A stretch of DNA of 33,061 bases, taken from positions 1-33,061 of the forward strand of contig JACPPO010000153.1 of the NCBI GenBank assembly GCA_016190945.1. Direction: 5' to 3'. Positions 17,004 through 24,186 of this stretch are shown one piece after another (the stretch's first letter is position 1; the number at the start of each line of letters is the position of its first letter). The translations under genes and the position numbers were made by a program. Under the pieces are notes generated by a model. The model was given only the letters and a program-made list of their open reading frames with translations. It had not been told where the DNA came from and did not search any database. This DNA comes from Acidobacteriota bacterium. Lineage in GTDB: Bacteria; Acidobacteriota; Vicinamibacteria; Vicinamibacterales; UBA2999.

Positions 17004-18062
17004 ATGGCCTCAACGCCGCTCGACGTGACGCTCGAGCTTCTCCCCAAGGCGCGATTCGACGTCGTCGAGCTACGATCCCGTTTTGCAGCTGAACACGAGG
17101 CGTTCGCGGCCTATCCGCACTGCCTGTATTGGTCGTCGCATACCACCGCGGGCTTTCTCGATCGGAGCCTGACGGCGCGGCTCAGCCCGGCGCACATTCC
17201 CAGTTACCTGGAAGCGTTCCGCACGCTGTTTCCCGAGGGCGCCGGGTACGAGCACGACCAGCTCGAGCGCCGCGACGACCTTGATGCCCGGCAGCGCGCG
17301 GTGGAGCCGCGAAACGCCGACTCCCACCTCGCGTTCATCGCCGGAGGCCTGCGTCCGTGCGTGACGCACCCGAACCGGCCAGGCGAATCCGTATTCTTCG
17401 TGGACCTCGACGGCGTCGTCGACGGCCGGCCTCGTCGCCGCCTGACGCGTCTCATCGGCTTCCACGACGAGCGCGTCGTCTGTACGACGCGCCTCGAGGT
17501 GCCGGTCTCGACGCATCCGATCGATTCGGTGAACCTGAAAGACCCCCGTCTCGGCCTCTATGCCAGCCTGGCTGAGTTCGTCGCGAGTGCGAGCGTTGAC
17601 AGGGGCCGGCTGCACATCGTGCTCGACCCGTCGGAGCGTCACTCGGCGCTGACGATCAACGAGTACGAAACGCTGCTGATGAAATACGACCTTGCCGAGG
17701 TGCTGCGCAACCCGCTGCGGTTCTTTGCGGAAAAGAGCCGTCACGCGCTGGCGAATCCGCGTGCGGTGCCCGCCAAGACGCTCGGCTACGCCAAGTACGA
17801 CTTCGTGCGTGTCCTCAACAAGAGTCTCGATACGCTCGGCCTGCGCGGGTCCATCGTGGAGCGAGTGCTGGCGCGCACCCTCGCCGTTCCAGCCGCTCGC
17901 TTCTTCCGGATGCGGCGATCCGTCAGCCTGCTCGTGTCGGAGCGCGCGGATGGCACGCGCGGCTTGATTGAAGGCGCTTACCAGAGTCCGATCCTGGTGC
18001 AGTGGCAACGGGCCCCGCGTCAGACCCGCGTGCTCGAAGTCACCCTCACCGAACTCCGATAG
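17004..18062 (+). CDS. YjbQ/UPF0047-like protein with a long C-terminal extension
   Basis: A 352-residue protein. Its N-terminal part (about 10-155) resembles the UPF0047/YjbQ fold: SSHTTAGF around H46, a YEHDQLERRDD block at 82-92, then NADSHLAFIAGG with N104, D106 and H108, and a DGRPRRRLTRLIGF stretch. Normal YjbQ proteins have only about 135-140 residues, so the remaining ~190 residues form an added region that I do not recognise. It is rich in Arg and Lys near the end (LVSERADGTRGLIEG). I chose the ATG at 17004. The frame also opens at GTG 16956, but that GTG lies in the loop of the hairpin and the extra residues are not conserved-looking. YjbQ proteins have been linked to thiamin-phosphate synthase-like activity, but no function can be assigned here. 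The fold call is a motif match by eye. Confidence 0.6.
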   Translation: MASTPLDVTLELLPKARFDVVELRSRFAAEHEAFAAYPHCLYWSSHTTAGFLDRSLTARLSPAHIPSYLEAFRTLFPEGAGYEHDQLERRDDLDARQRAVEPRNADSHLAFIAGGLRPCVTHPNRPGESVFFVDLDGVVDGRPRRRLTRLIGFHDERVVCTTRLEVPVSTHPIDSVNLKDPRLGLYASLAEFVASASVDRGRLHIVLDPSERHSALTINEYETLLMKYDLAEVLRNPLRFFAEKSRHALANPRAVPAKTLGYAKYDFVRVLNKSLDTLGLRGSIVERVLARTLAVPAARFFRMRRSVSLLVSERADGTRGLIEGAYQSPILVQWQRAPRQTRVLEVTLTELR

Positions 18063-18104
18063 CTGCCGTCTACCAACTACCAACTACTGACTACCAGCTA
18101 CCGG
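18063..18104. repeat. Heptanucleotide array filling a convergent gap
   Basis: Exactly six 7-base units lie between the stop codons of two converging genes: CTGCCGT, CTACCAA, CTACCAA, CTACTGA, CTACCAG, CTACCGG. The next three bases, CTA, continue the period and are the stop codon (TAG) of the minus-strand M28 peptidase. Read on the minus strand, five of the six units end in TAG; the sixth, from CTGCCGT, ends in CAG. Because 7 is not a multiple of 3, successive TAGs fall in different frames, so all three minus-strand frames are closed. Heptameric tandem repeats (STRR) are known from cyanobacteria; the similarity is in form only. Confidence 0.8.
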
Positions 18105-19508
18105 CTATTTCGGAAGCCGCTCCGGCATCTCGGCGACGACGTACGCCATGACGGCGATCGCCGCAGCCGCCTTTGACACCTCCTTGGGCGTGATGTGCTC
18201 GATCGTGTCCGCCGGCGTATGGTGGATGGCGAAGTAGCGGGCCGGGTTGCCCAGGTACGCCATCATCGGCGCGTTGCCCGCGTGCGCGATCGGGCCGATG
18301 TCGGCGCCGCCTCCGCCCCCGACGATCTCCGTCAGTCCGACCGGCGCGAGCAGCGTGCCGATCTCGCGAATCAGGGTTCGGGCGGCGGCGCTGCCTGAAA
18401 AACCGAGACTCACTGGCTCGAAGATTCCGGAATCGGATTCAAGCGCGAACACGTGGTCGGCGGCATGCGCCGCATGCCTGGCCGCGTACGCGGTAGCCCC
18501 GCGCAGGCCGTTCTCTTCATTGGTCCAGAGGACGATCCGAACGGTGCGGCGCGGCCGGAGGCCGAGCTTCATCATAAGGCGCGCCGCTTCCCACGTCACG
18601 ATGCAGCCGACGGCGTCGTCGGAGGCGCCGGTCCCGACGTCCCATGAATCGAGATGGCCGCCGAGCAGGACGATCTCGTGCGGCCGCTCCCTGCCGCGAA
18701 TCTCGCCGACGACGTTCGCCGATTCAACGTCTTCCTCCGAGCGCGCGTCCATCGTCAGGCGCACCAGGACCGGTACGCCTCGAGCCCGCAGGCGCGCGAT
18801 GCGGTCGGCATCCTCCGCCGCGACCGATGCGGCCGGAATTGGAGCGGCGCCCTGCCCGTACTGCAGACTTCCCGTGTGAGGCGTGCGGAGCCCGGTTGGT
18901 CCGACGCCGCGGACGAGCGCGGCGACGGCGCCGAGCCGCGACGCGGCCCAGGGCCCGCCCGTTCGGTACCCGACCGTATCTGCGTAGGTGGTAAACGGCG
19001 CGTTGAACAGGACGATGCGTCCCTTCACGTCCGCCGCTCGGGCGCGAAGGTCTTCAAACCCGCTCACCACGATCACCTCGGCCTCGATGCCTCCCGCCAG
19101 GGTCCCGATTGAGCCGCCAAGGCCGAGGATCGCGAGCGAGTGCCGCGGCGGAGCGATGATTTCCGCGCTTTCGCGTCCCCGGACCCAGCGAGGCACCATC
19201 ACCGGCTCGGTGCGCACATTCTCGAGGCCGTCGCGTTTCATCGTGTCGACGACCCATGCAATCGCCCGGTCCAGATTCTCGGATCCGCTGAGGCGATGGC
19301 CGTACGTATCCGTGAACTCGGCAAGCCGACGCCATGCGAAGTCGTCGCTGGTTGACGCATGTATCAGACGGGTAGCGGCTTCGCGGTACGAGTCGAGCCA
19401 GGCGGCGCGGGCCGGGACCTGCGTGTGCGCGCGCGGCACCAGGAACGCGCCGCCCACAAGGGCCGCGAGAGATAGTCGAACGAGGACGGTCCGCCGGTTG
19501 AGCGACAT
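18105..19508 (-). CDS. Secreted M28-family zinc aminopeptidase/carboxypeptidase
   Basis: A 467-residue exported metallopeptidase. The start at complement 19506-19508 gives a clear signal peptide (MSLNRRTVLVRLSLAALVGGAF, then PRAHTQ); the open frame further upstream would only translate the panC side. A PA-like insert precedes the catalytic domain. The two-zinc site of family M28 is complete by eye: histidine in GGHLDSWD (about 284), aspartate in GASDDAVG, glutamates in NEENGLRG (about 331), aspartate in ALESDSG (about 357) and histidine in AIHHTPADT (about 428). The overall layout matches the carboxypeptidase Q / PGCP-like branch. It lies 71 bases downstream of panC on the same strand, so it may be cotranscribed with the pantothenate genes, though it is not functionally related in any obvious way. 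It probably degrades peptides in the periplasm or outside the cell. Confidence 0.9.
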   Translation of the reverse strand: MSLNRRTVLVRLSLAALVGGAFLVPRAHTQVPARAAWLDSYREAATRLIHASTSDDFAWRRLAEFTDTYGHRLSGSENLDRAIAWVVDTMKRDGLENVRTEPVMVPRWVRGRESAEIIAPPRHSLAILGLGGSIGTLAGGIEAEVIVVSGFEDLRARAADVKGRIVLFNAPFTTYADTVGYRTGGPWAASRLGAVAALVRGVGPTGLRTPHTGSLQYGQGAAPIPAASVAAEDADRIARLRARGVPVLVRLTMDARSEEDVESANVVGEIRGRERPHEIVLLGGHLDSWDVGTGASDDAVGCIVTWEAARLMMKLGLRPRRTVRIVLWTNEENGLRGATAYAARHAAHAADHVFALESDSGIFEPVSLGFSGSAAARTLIREIGTLLAPVGLTEIVGGGGGADIGPIAHAGNAPMMAYLGNPARYFAIHHTPADTIEHITPKEVSKAAAAIAVMAYVVAEMPERLPK

Positions 19509-19579
19509 GCCCGTTACTGTAGCGTAGCTCTGTGGATTTCCGGGAGGGACCGACGAGACATCTGCGGGCGCGCGCTTCC

Positions 19580-20443
19580 TCAGGCCTCGAGGTCGGCAGC
19601 CGGCGGGATGCACCCAAGATTGTCGATCAGTCGAGTCTCCCCCACCCACATCGCTCCAGCCACAATCACGGGCCCGGAGATCACCGTGACAGGCTGCATG
19701 TCGGCATCGACGACCTCCAGGTATTCGAGCCTGACTGTCGCGTCCGGAGAGATCGCGGCACGCGCGCGTCGCGTCACTTCTTCCGCGTCGGTGATGCCAC
19801 CGGCGATATGCGATCTCGCTTCACACAATGCCTTGTACAGCGCCGTGGCTCGCGCCCGCTCTGACGGGGTCAGCCGTCGGTTGCGCGAGCTCAGGGCCAA
19901 ACCATCCGGGTCCCTGACGGTCGGCACACCGATAATCGTGACCGGTATATTGAAGTCGCGGGCCAGGCGCCGGACGACCGCAAGCTGCTGCGCATCCTTT
20001 TCGCCGAAATAACTGCGGTCGGGCAGCACAATCTGGAACAGCTTCAAGACGACTGTCGCCACCCCGCTGAAGTGGCCTGGACGAAACCGCCCGCAAAGGT
20101 GATCCGCGAGCTGCCGCACGTCGACGACGCATAAGGGAGGCGTCGGATACAATTCGGTCGCCGAAGGGGTGAAGACGACGTCCACGTCGGCCCTTCTGCA
20201 CACGTCCAAGTCGGTTTCAAGGTCTCGTGGGTAGCGCTCGAGATCGTCCTTCCGCTCGAACTGCAGTGGATTGACAAAAATGCTGACGGCGACGAACTCG
20301 CAGTCCTCCCGCGCGCGCTCGATGAGCCGCACGTGGCCGGCATGCAGCGCCCCCATCGTCGGCACCAAGCCGATTGTGCGGCCGCTGCGCCGCGGCTCAT
20401 CGAGCAGAACTCTGAGATGGGAGATCGATTTGACGACCTGCAC
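19580..20443 (-). CDS. panC: Pantoate--beta-alanine ligase
   Basis: A 287-residue enzyme that joins pantoate and beta-alanine with ATP to make pantothenate, the vitamin precursor of coenzyme A. It shows the family's nucleotide-binding HIGH-type motif (PTMGALHAGH at 28-37), SIFVNPLQF, the FGEKDAQQL segment and the LALSSRN flexible loop equivalent to KMSKS. The length is typical. It starts 11 bases after panB stops, so the two form an operon. CoA supply fits a genome that also uses CoA-linked leucine degradation, but that is only general context. Confidence 0.97.
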   Translation of the reverse strand: MQVVKSISHLRVLLDEPRRSGRTIGLVPTMGALHAGHVRLIERAREDCEFVAVSIFVNPLQFERKDDLERYPRDLETDLDVCRRADVDVVFTPSATELYPTPPLCVVDVRQLADHLCGRFRPGHFSGVATVVLKLFQIVLPDRSYFGEKDAQQLAVVRRLARDFNIPVTIIGVPTVRDPDGLALSSRNRRLTPSERARATALYKALCEARSHIAGGITDAEEVTRRARAAISPDATVRLEYLEVVDADMQPVTVISGPVIVAGAMWVGETRLIDNLGCIPPAADLEA

Positions 20444-20454
20444 GCGGCCTGGCG

Positions 20455-21276
20455 CTAGTTCGACGCGGCGACGGCCACCCCAGCCGCTCCAGGCGTCGCG
20501 TATCGTCCAGCGCGAACGTCAGCGGCGTACGCCTGCGTCGCCGACCGGATCGTATCTGCGATGCGCGCGTACGGCTGCACGAAGGGTGGCGCAGAGTCGG
20601 CGGACAGACCCAGCATGTCATAACTCACCAGAATCTGGCCGTCGCAATGAGGCCCGGCGGCTATACCGATCGTGGGGATTACGAGGTGCTGCGTGACGGA
20701 CCGGGCCACGTCCGGCGGGACGGCCTCAAGCACGACGGCGAATGCTCCGGCCTCCTGGAGAGCCATGGCATCCGTCAGGAGCGCCTCCGCACCCGCGGGG
20801 TCGGTGGCCCGCCGGCGGTATCCACCAACCTGGTGAACCGACTGGGGCTGCAATCCAAGGTGCCCCATCACCGGTATGCCGATATCGACCAGCCGCTTCA
20901 CCACGGACAGGCTCGGTCGTCCGCCCTCGATCTTCACGGCTGCCGCGCCACCTTCTTGAATCAGGCGTCCGGCATTTCGGACCGCGGCTGCCACACAGAC
21001 CTGAAACGTGAGGAACGGCATATCGGCGACGACCAGCGCGCGCCTGGCGCCGCTGATGACGGCACGGGTATGGTGGACCACCGCCTCGAGCGTCACCTGG
21101 AGCGTGTCCTCATGTCCCAGAATCACGGTGCCCAGAGAATCACCGACCAGCAGCGCGTCAACGCCTGATTGATCGAAGAGAGACGCCATGGTCGCATCGT
21201 AGGCCGTCAGCATGACGATCTTTTCGCCGCGTCTCTTCTTGCCGCCGAAATCAGGAACCCGAACTCGCGTGTGCAT
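20455..21276 (-). CDS. panB: 3-methyl-2-oxobutanoate hydroxymethyltransferase
   Basis: A 273-residue TIM-barrel enzyme that makes ketopantoate from 2-oxoisovalerate and methylene-tetrahydrofolate, the first committed step to pantothenate. It shows MLTAYDATMASLFDQSGVD, the magnesium ligands D46 in VGDSLGT and D85 in VADMPF, AVKIEGG, MGHLGLQPQ and the C-terminal IGIAAGPHCDGQILVSYDMLG signature. The start is at complement 21274-21276, beginning MHTRVRVPDFGGKKRRGEKI, which fits the family. The longer frame open to 21513 adds 79 residues with no similarity. First gene of the panB-panC (and perhaps M28 peptidase) transcript. Confidence 0.97.
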   Translation of the reverse strand: MHTRVRVPDFGGKKRRGEKIVMLTAYDATMASLFDQSGVDALLVGDSLGTVILGHEDTLQVTLEAVVHHTRAVISGARRALVVADMPFLTFQVCVAAAVRNAGRLIQEGGAAAVKIEGGRPSLSVVKRLVDIGIPVMGHLGLQPQSVHQVGGYRRRATDPAGAEALLTDAMALQEAGAFAVVLEAVPPDVARSVTQHLVIPTIGIAAGPHCDGQILVSYDMLGLSADSAPPFVQPYARIADTIRSATQAYAADVRAGRYATPGAAGVAVAASN

Positions 21277-21321
21277 GACCCGCCCCTGCCGAAAACCGCC
21301 GTGCCCTCCGCTTATGTAGTC

Positions 21322-21351
21322 ATGGTATGTCCCGCGTTGATGGCAATGCAA
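21322..21351 (-). promoter_or_regulatory. Candidate sigma-70-type promoter for panBC
   Basis: On the minus strand, TTGCAT (complement of 21346-21351) and TACCAT (complement of 21322-21327) are separated by 18 bases. The -10 box is 45 bases before the panB start codon. Each hexamer matches the consensus at four or five of six positions. Upstream, still in the 266-bp gap before the next gene, is a 9-bp hairpin (21376-21384 with 21394-21402). Confidence 0.35.
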
Positions 21352-21374
21352 GAACGCTTCTGCACCGGCTGCAA

Positions 21375-21403
21375 GCCTTCGCGGTGCTGGACGCCGCGAA
21401 GGT
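21375..21403. terminator. Hairpin between paralogue 1 and panB
   Basis: Perfect 9-bp arms, CCTTCGCGG at 21376-21384 and CCGCGAAGG at 21394-21402, with a G-T closing pair and a 9-base loop. It lies downstream of the secreted-protein gene ending at 21543 and upstream of the panB promoter candidate, so it may end that transcript. No T-run follows on the minus strand, so intrinsic termination is unproven. The rest of 21277-21542 holds no supported gene. Confidence 0.4.
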
Positions 21404-21542
21404 ATCCCGACCGAGGAGGGGGAGTCAATGCCACTCGTAGTTGAACATCCAGAGCGAGGATGTCCGGAGTCTGAACGCCGGCGTGCTGACGATCGAGCGA
21501 GAACCACCAACACGCCGGGAAGACCGTACGATGCTCTGCGGG

Positions 21543-22511
21543 CTATCGGACCTCGAAGCCCTCGGGATACCTCTTCCTCTCGTTCTTGAGTTTCCCGTAC
21601 ATGAACTCTTCAACGTGGGGAATACACTGGAACTCCAGGAGCTGCATATTCGGCTGCTCGATGATCTTGTACAGCGGCAACCTGATCTTCCAGGGACGGG
21701 TGAAAGTGTCCGGGTCCGTGATCGTCGCTTCGTACCTCAGGTGATAGGGAGAGATCGCCGTGTAGCGCTCCTCCACCTTGGCGTTCGGACTCATGAAGTT
21801 CCCGGCCCTGTCAAGCCAGACCGACCGGTAGTACGGACCCTTGGTCGCAACGACCAACGTGTCTCCGTCCCAGCGGCCGGCCGATCGCCCCAACCAACGA
21901 TCGTTGTCCAGCGTAAAGTCTTCAATGGCCTTGTCCAGGTCGCCTCCCTTCACCATGTGAACGACCCGAAAAGCCGACCCGCCAAATTGGTACGCTATCA
22001 AGATCTTGTCTCTGCCTTGAAGGATCTGCAATGGGTACGGCATGTAAGTCGCGCGAACTAACCCACCGCCCTGAAAACACTTCGCCTCGGGATCGGAAAG
22101 AACCTCCTCCTCACTAATGGCGTTTCCTGCTTTTAGCGGATCGTGCACCAATCGGTTCTTAAAGTATTCATCCCTCCGCTTGAGCGCCTCCGGTTTGTAG
22201 GGGATCGTTCCGCCTTCCACTATGCCGAAGCCGGGGGGTTCGGAGAGGTACGCCCCGACGAGATTTTCGTAAGGCCCCGATCGGGTGTCGTGCTCTTCAA
22301 TATTCCAATTCGCGGGGCTGACAGACTGCCAGAACCCGTTCAAATCGGGTTGGCCGTCCGGAGTAGGCGGGGCCTTGTAGTTGGCTGGAAGTTGCACTTG
22401 CCCCGCAACAGACTGAGCAAGCGGCTGAGAGCTTGTGACGCTCCACAGCATCGCGATGGCGACGGCCGTTCCCAATGCTGCTATGGAGCGCTTGAGCAGG
22501 TGTCGCATCAT
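21543..22511 (-). CDS. Secreted protein of unknown function, paralogue 1 (short, divergent)
   Basis: A 322-residue exported protein. A signal peptide is visible (RHLLKRSIAALGTAVAIAML, cleavage likely near PLAQ). The start is supported by GGAGG 8 bases upstream of tandem ATGs. After the signal comes PPTPDGQPDLNGFWQ, the counterpart of GDPDLQGLW in the two neighbouring proteins. Later blocks also correspond: GRSAGRWDGDTLVV against GHWEGTTLVVET, and ERYTAISPYHLRYEATITDPDTFTRPW against RFTMVGPDTIEYRYTVEDP. The CHEGHDD motif of the other two is replaced by FQCIPHVEEFMYG. Hand counts of sampled lines give about 53% GC, well below the core genes. No enzymatic motif is recognised. Lineage-expanded families of this sort are common in Vicinamibacteria as far as I know. 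Confidence 0.8.
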   Translation of the reverse strand: MMRHLLKRSIAALGTAVAIAMLWSVTSSQPLAQSVAGQVQLPANYKAPPTPDGQPDLNGFWQSVSPANWNIEEHDTRSGPYENLVGAYLSEPPGFGIVEGGTIPYKPEALKRRDEYFKNRLVHDPLKAGNAISEEEVLSDPEAKCFQGGGLVRATYMPYPLQILQGRDKILIAYQFGGSAFRVVHMVKGGDLDKAIEDFTLDNDRWLGRSAGRWDGDTLVVATKGPYYRSVWLDRAGNFMSPNAKVEERYTAISPYHLRYEATITDPDTFTRPWKIRLPLYKIIEQPNMQLLEFQCIPHVEEFMYGKLKNERKRYPEGFEVR

Positions 22512-22582
22512 ACCTTATACCTCCTCCGCTGAACTGACACCGAACTCCGTCCCGCCCACACCCTGGGGTCGGGCGCTGTGAT

Positions 22583-22637
22583 CTGACACGAGATTAGCCG
22601 TGCGAAACGCGTCCGAGCCGCATCCCGAGACTCGATT
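22583..22637 (+). repeat. 55-bp direct repeat, copy 1
   Basis: Identical to copy 2 (23975-24029) at 52 of 55 positions, in the same orientation. It lies one base beyond the stop of paralogue 2 and 71 bases upstream of the start of paralogue 1. With copy 2 it brackets paralogue 2 as a 1392-bp unit. Confidence 0.9.
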
Positions 22638-22638
22638 C

Positions 22639-23856
22639 TCAGCGATTCGGCTGCTTCGCCGCTTCGGCCGCTCGGATCGCCTCTTCTTTCAGCTCCTTGA
22701 GCCGCGGCTCACGCTCCTGCACCATATCGAGCTGATTTTGGATGTGGGTTTCTTCATCCAGTCGAGCGGAGCCCAGCGCCGCAGGCATATCATCATGCCC
22801 TTCGTGACAGATGGGCGAACTGATCTTGTAGCCGTCGTTCCGTGTCAACTCGTGCACCACCGTGTACGGACGCGTGTAGACTGACGGGTCCTCCACTGTG
22901 TAACGGTACTCGATGGTGTCCGGACCTACCATTGTGAACCGTTCGACGAACCGAAGCGTATTGCCCTCGCCCGGATATAGGCCGGTCCCTCCATCCTGGT
23001 AGGTCAGGACGATCGGATAGTTGTACTTGATGTTGGTCGTTTCAACGACCAGCGTAGTTCCCTCCCAGTGACCCCGCGCGTCGCCGAGCCAGTGCTTGAA
23101 CTTCGGACCCACATGGGGAGACCGGTTGAGCGGGATGATGTGATACGTCTCAACCCCCTCCTCGATGACAATTGCGACATAGCCTGGGCCCTGTATTATC
23201 CGCCGTGGCCCGCCGCCAGATGAGGTGTTCACGAAAAAGGCCGCTCCGCCCTGGACCGTTCCAGCCGTCGCCTGCGGCCCAGCCGGCCGGCCGGACGTGG
23301 CCATACCCCAGTTGGTTAAAGCAGGTGTGCGCATGATGGGAATGCATCGTTCACTGGCGGGGCGATCCACGGTCCAGTCCGCGTCTCCACGGCCGAGCGA
23401 GACGGACTCGCGCCACTCGTAGCGATTCACCTGCTCTACAGTCCACGGCGGCAGCTGGCCGTCCGCCGGGTCGACAATCGCCGACGTCCGTCTGGAAAAC
23501 CGCGCCTTCTCCGGCGAATACCCCACGATTGAGTTGTAATTCGGCTGGTTGCGGAAGCCTCGGTTCTCTTGTTTGCCCAGGCGTCGGAGTTCGTTACTCG
23601 CCTCTGCTTTACGTTCCAGTTCCGCAATCTCGGCATCCGTCCGAAACTGCCGATCCTTGTACTCGGGAGGCCGTACAAACGGCACCTCATGTAGGCCGCG
23701 CCAGAGACCCTGCAGGTCGGGATCCCCCCAGGGTGTGCGCGGCGGATCGTACGCGCTGCCCGCAGCCTGCCCTGCTGTCTGAGCCGCCACTGCCATCGGC
23801 ATCATCGCGACAATACCAACTAACGCACACGATAGAACTCGGTAGCGATACTTCAT
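22639..23856 (-). CDS. Secreted protein of unknown function, paralogue 2
   Basis: A 405-residue exported protein. The start MKYRYRVLSCALVG is chosen because a GAGG sits 6 bases upstream and paralogue 3 keeps the same start context; the frame opens 13 codons earlier without support. The signal peptide ends near AVAAQ. Blocks shared with paralogue 3 run the whole length: PPRTPWGDPDLQGLWRGLHEVPF, GKQENRGFRNQPNYNSIVGY, DRPASERCIP, GHWEGTTLVVETTNIKY, GPDTIEYRYTVEDPSVYTRPY, CHEGHDDMP, and a charged helical tail. The conserved C, H, E and two D residues in CHEGHDD could bind metal or act in catalysis, but this is a guess. It is flanked on both sides by a 55-bp direct repeat. Confidence 0.85.
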   Translation of the reverse strand: MKYRYRVLSCALVGIVAMMPMAVAAQTAGQAAGSAYDPPRTPWGDPDLQGLWRGLHEVPFVRPPEYKDRQFRTDAEIAELERKAEASNELRRLGKQENRGFRNQPNYNSIVGYSPEKARFSRRTSAIVDPADGQLPPWTVEQVNRYEWRESVSLGRGDADWTVDRPASERCIPIMRTPALTNWGMATSGRPAGPQATAGTVQGGAAFFVNTSSGGGPRRIIQGPGYVAIVIEEGVETYHIIPLNRSPHVGPKFKHWLGDARGHWEGTTLVVETTNIKYNYPIVLTYQDGGTGLYPGEGNTLRFVERFTMVGPDTIEYRYTVEDPSVYTRPYTVVHELTRNDGYKISSPICHEGHDDMPAALGSARLDEETHIQNQLDMVQEREPRLKELKEEAIRAAEAAKQPNR

Positions 23857-23912
23857 CTGAAACCTCGGATTCATCCGATCCATTAGGCACCTCACAATTC
23901 CCTCACGCCGAT

Positions 23913-23924
23913 GGAGTTAACTCC
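23913..23924. promoter_or_regulatory. 12-bp perfect palindrome upstream of paralogue 2
   Basis: GGAGTTAACTCC is a perfect 12-bp palindrome, 57 bases before the paralogue 2 start codon in the 330-bp gap 23857-24186. It is a candidate operator for a dimeric repressor. The rest of that gap holds copy 2 of the 55-bp repeat and no supported gene. Confidence 0.35.
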
Positions 23925-23974
23925 CTGTCCGCCGGTGCTACACCCAGACTCACTAGGTTTCCGGAAAACGCGCG

Positions 23975-24029
23975 CTGACACGGGATTAGCCGTGCAAGAC
24001 GCGTCCGAGCCGCATCCCGAGACTCGATT
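23975..24029 (+). repeat. 55-bp direct repeat, copy 2
   Basis: Matches copy 1 (22583-22637) with three substitutions. It lies 118 bases upstream of the paralogue 2 start and 157 bases beyond the paralogue 3 stop. Both copies precede a gene of the family, so a shared regulatory region is possible; a footprint of unequal crossing-over is equally possible. Confidence 0.9.
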
Positions 24030-24186
24030 GGATCGCCACGAAAGTGGATTCTGAAACTAACGCCCGGTAGGGGGTCACACACCCGCAACCGGCCGACGGT
24101 CAGCAACCGCCCCCGACCATGGCAATGAGGGTCGGAACGACTCGCTTTGTTCGGTTGGTTCACCTATCTGGTCTGGAACTCCCGCG

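Noticed and set aside
18063-18104. CRISPR array
   Set aside because: The units are 7 bases with no spacers and the array lies between two stop codons.
21425-21613. Small minus-strand frame ending LWMFNYEWH downstream of paralogue 1
   Set aside because: It overlaps the paralogue 1 end in another frame and has no start signal or family resemblance. A frameshifted tail of paralogue 1 was considered, but paralogue 1 already ends in line with the charged tails of its relatives.
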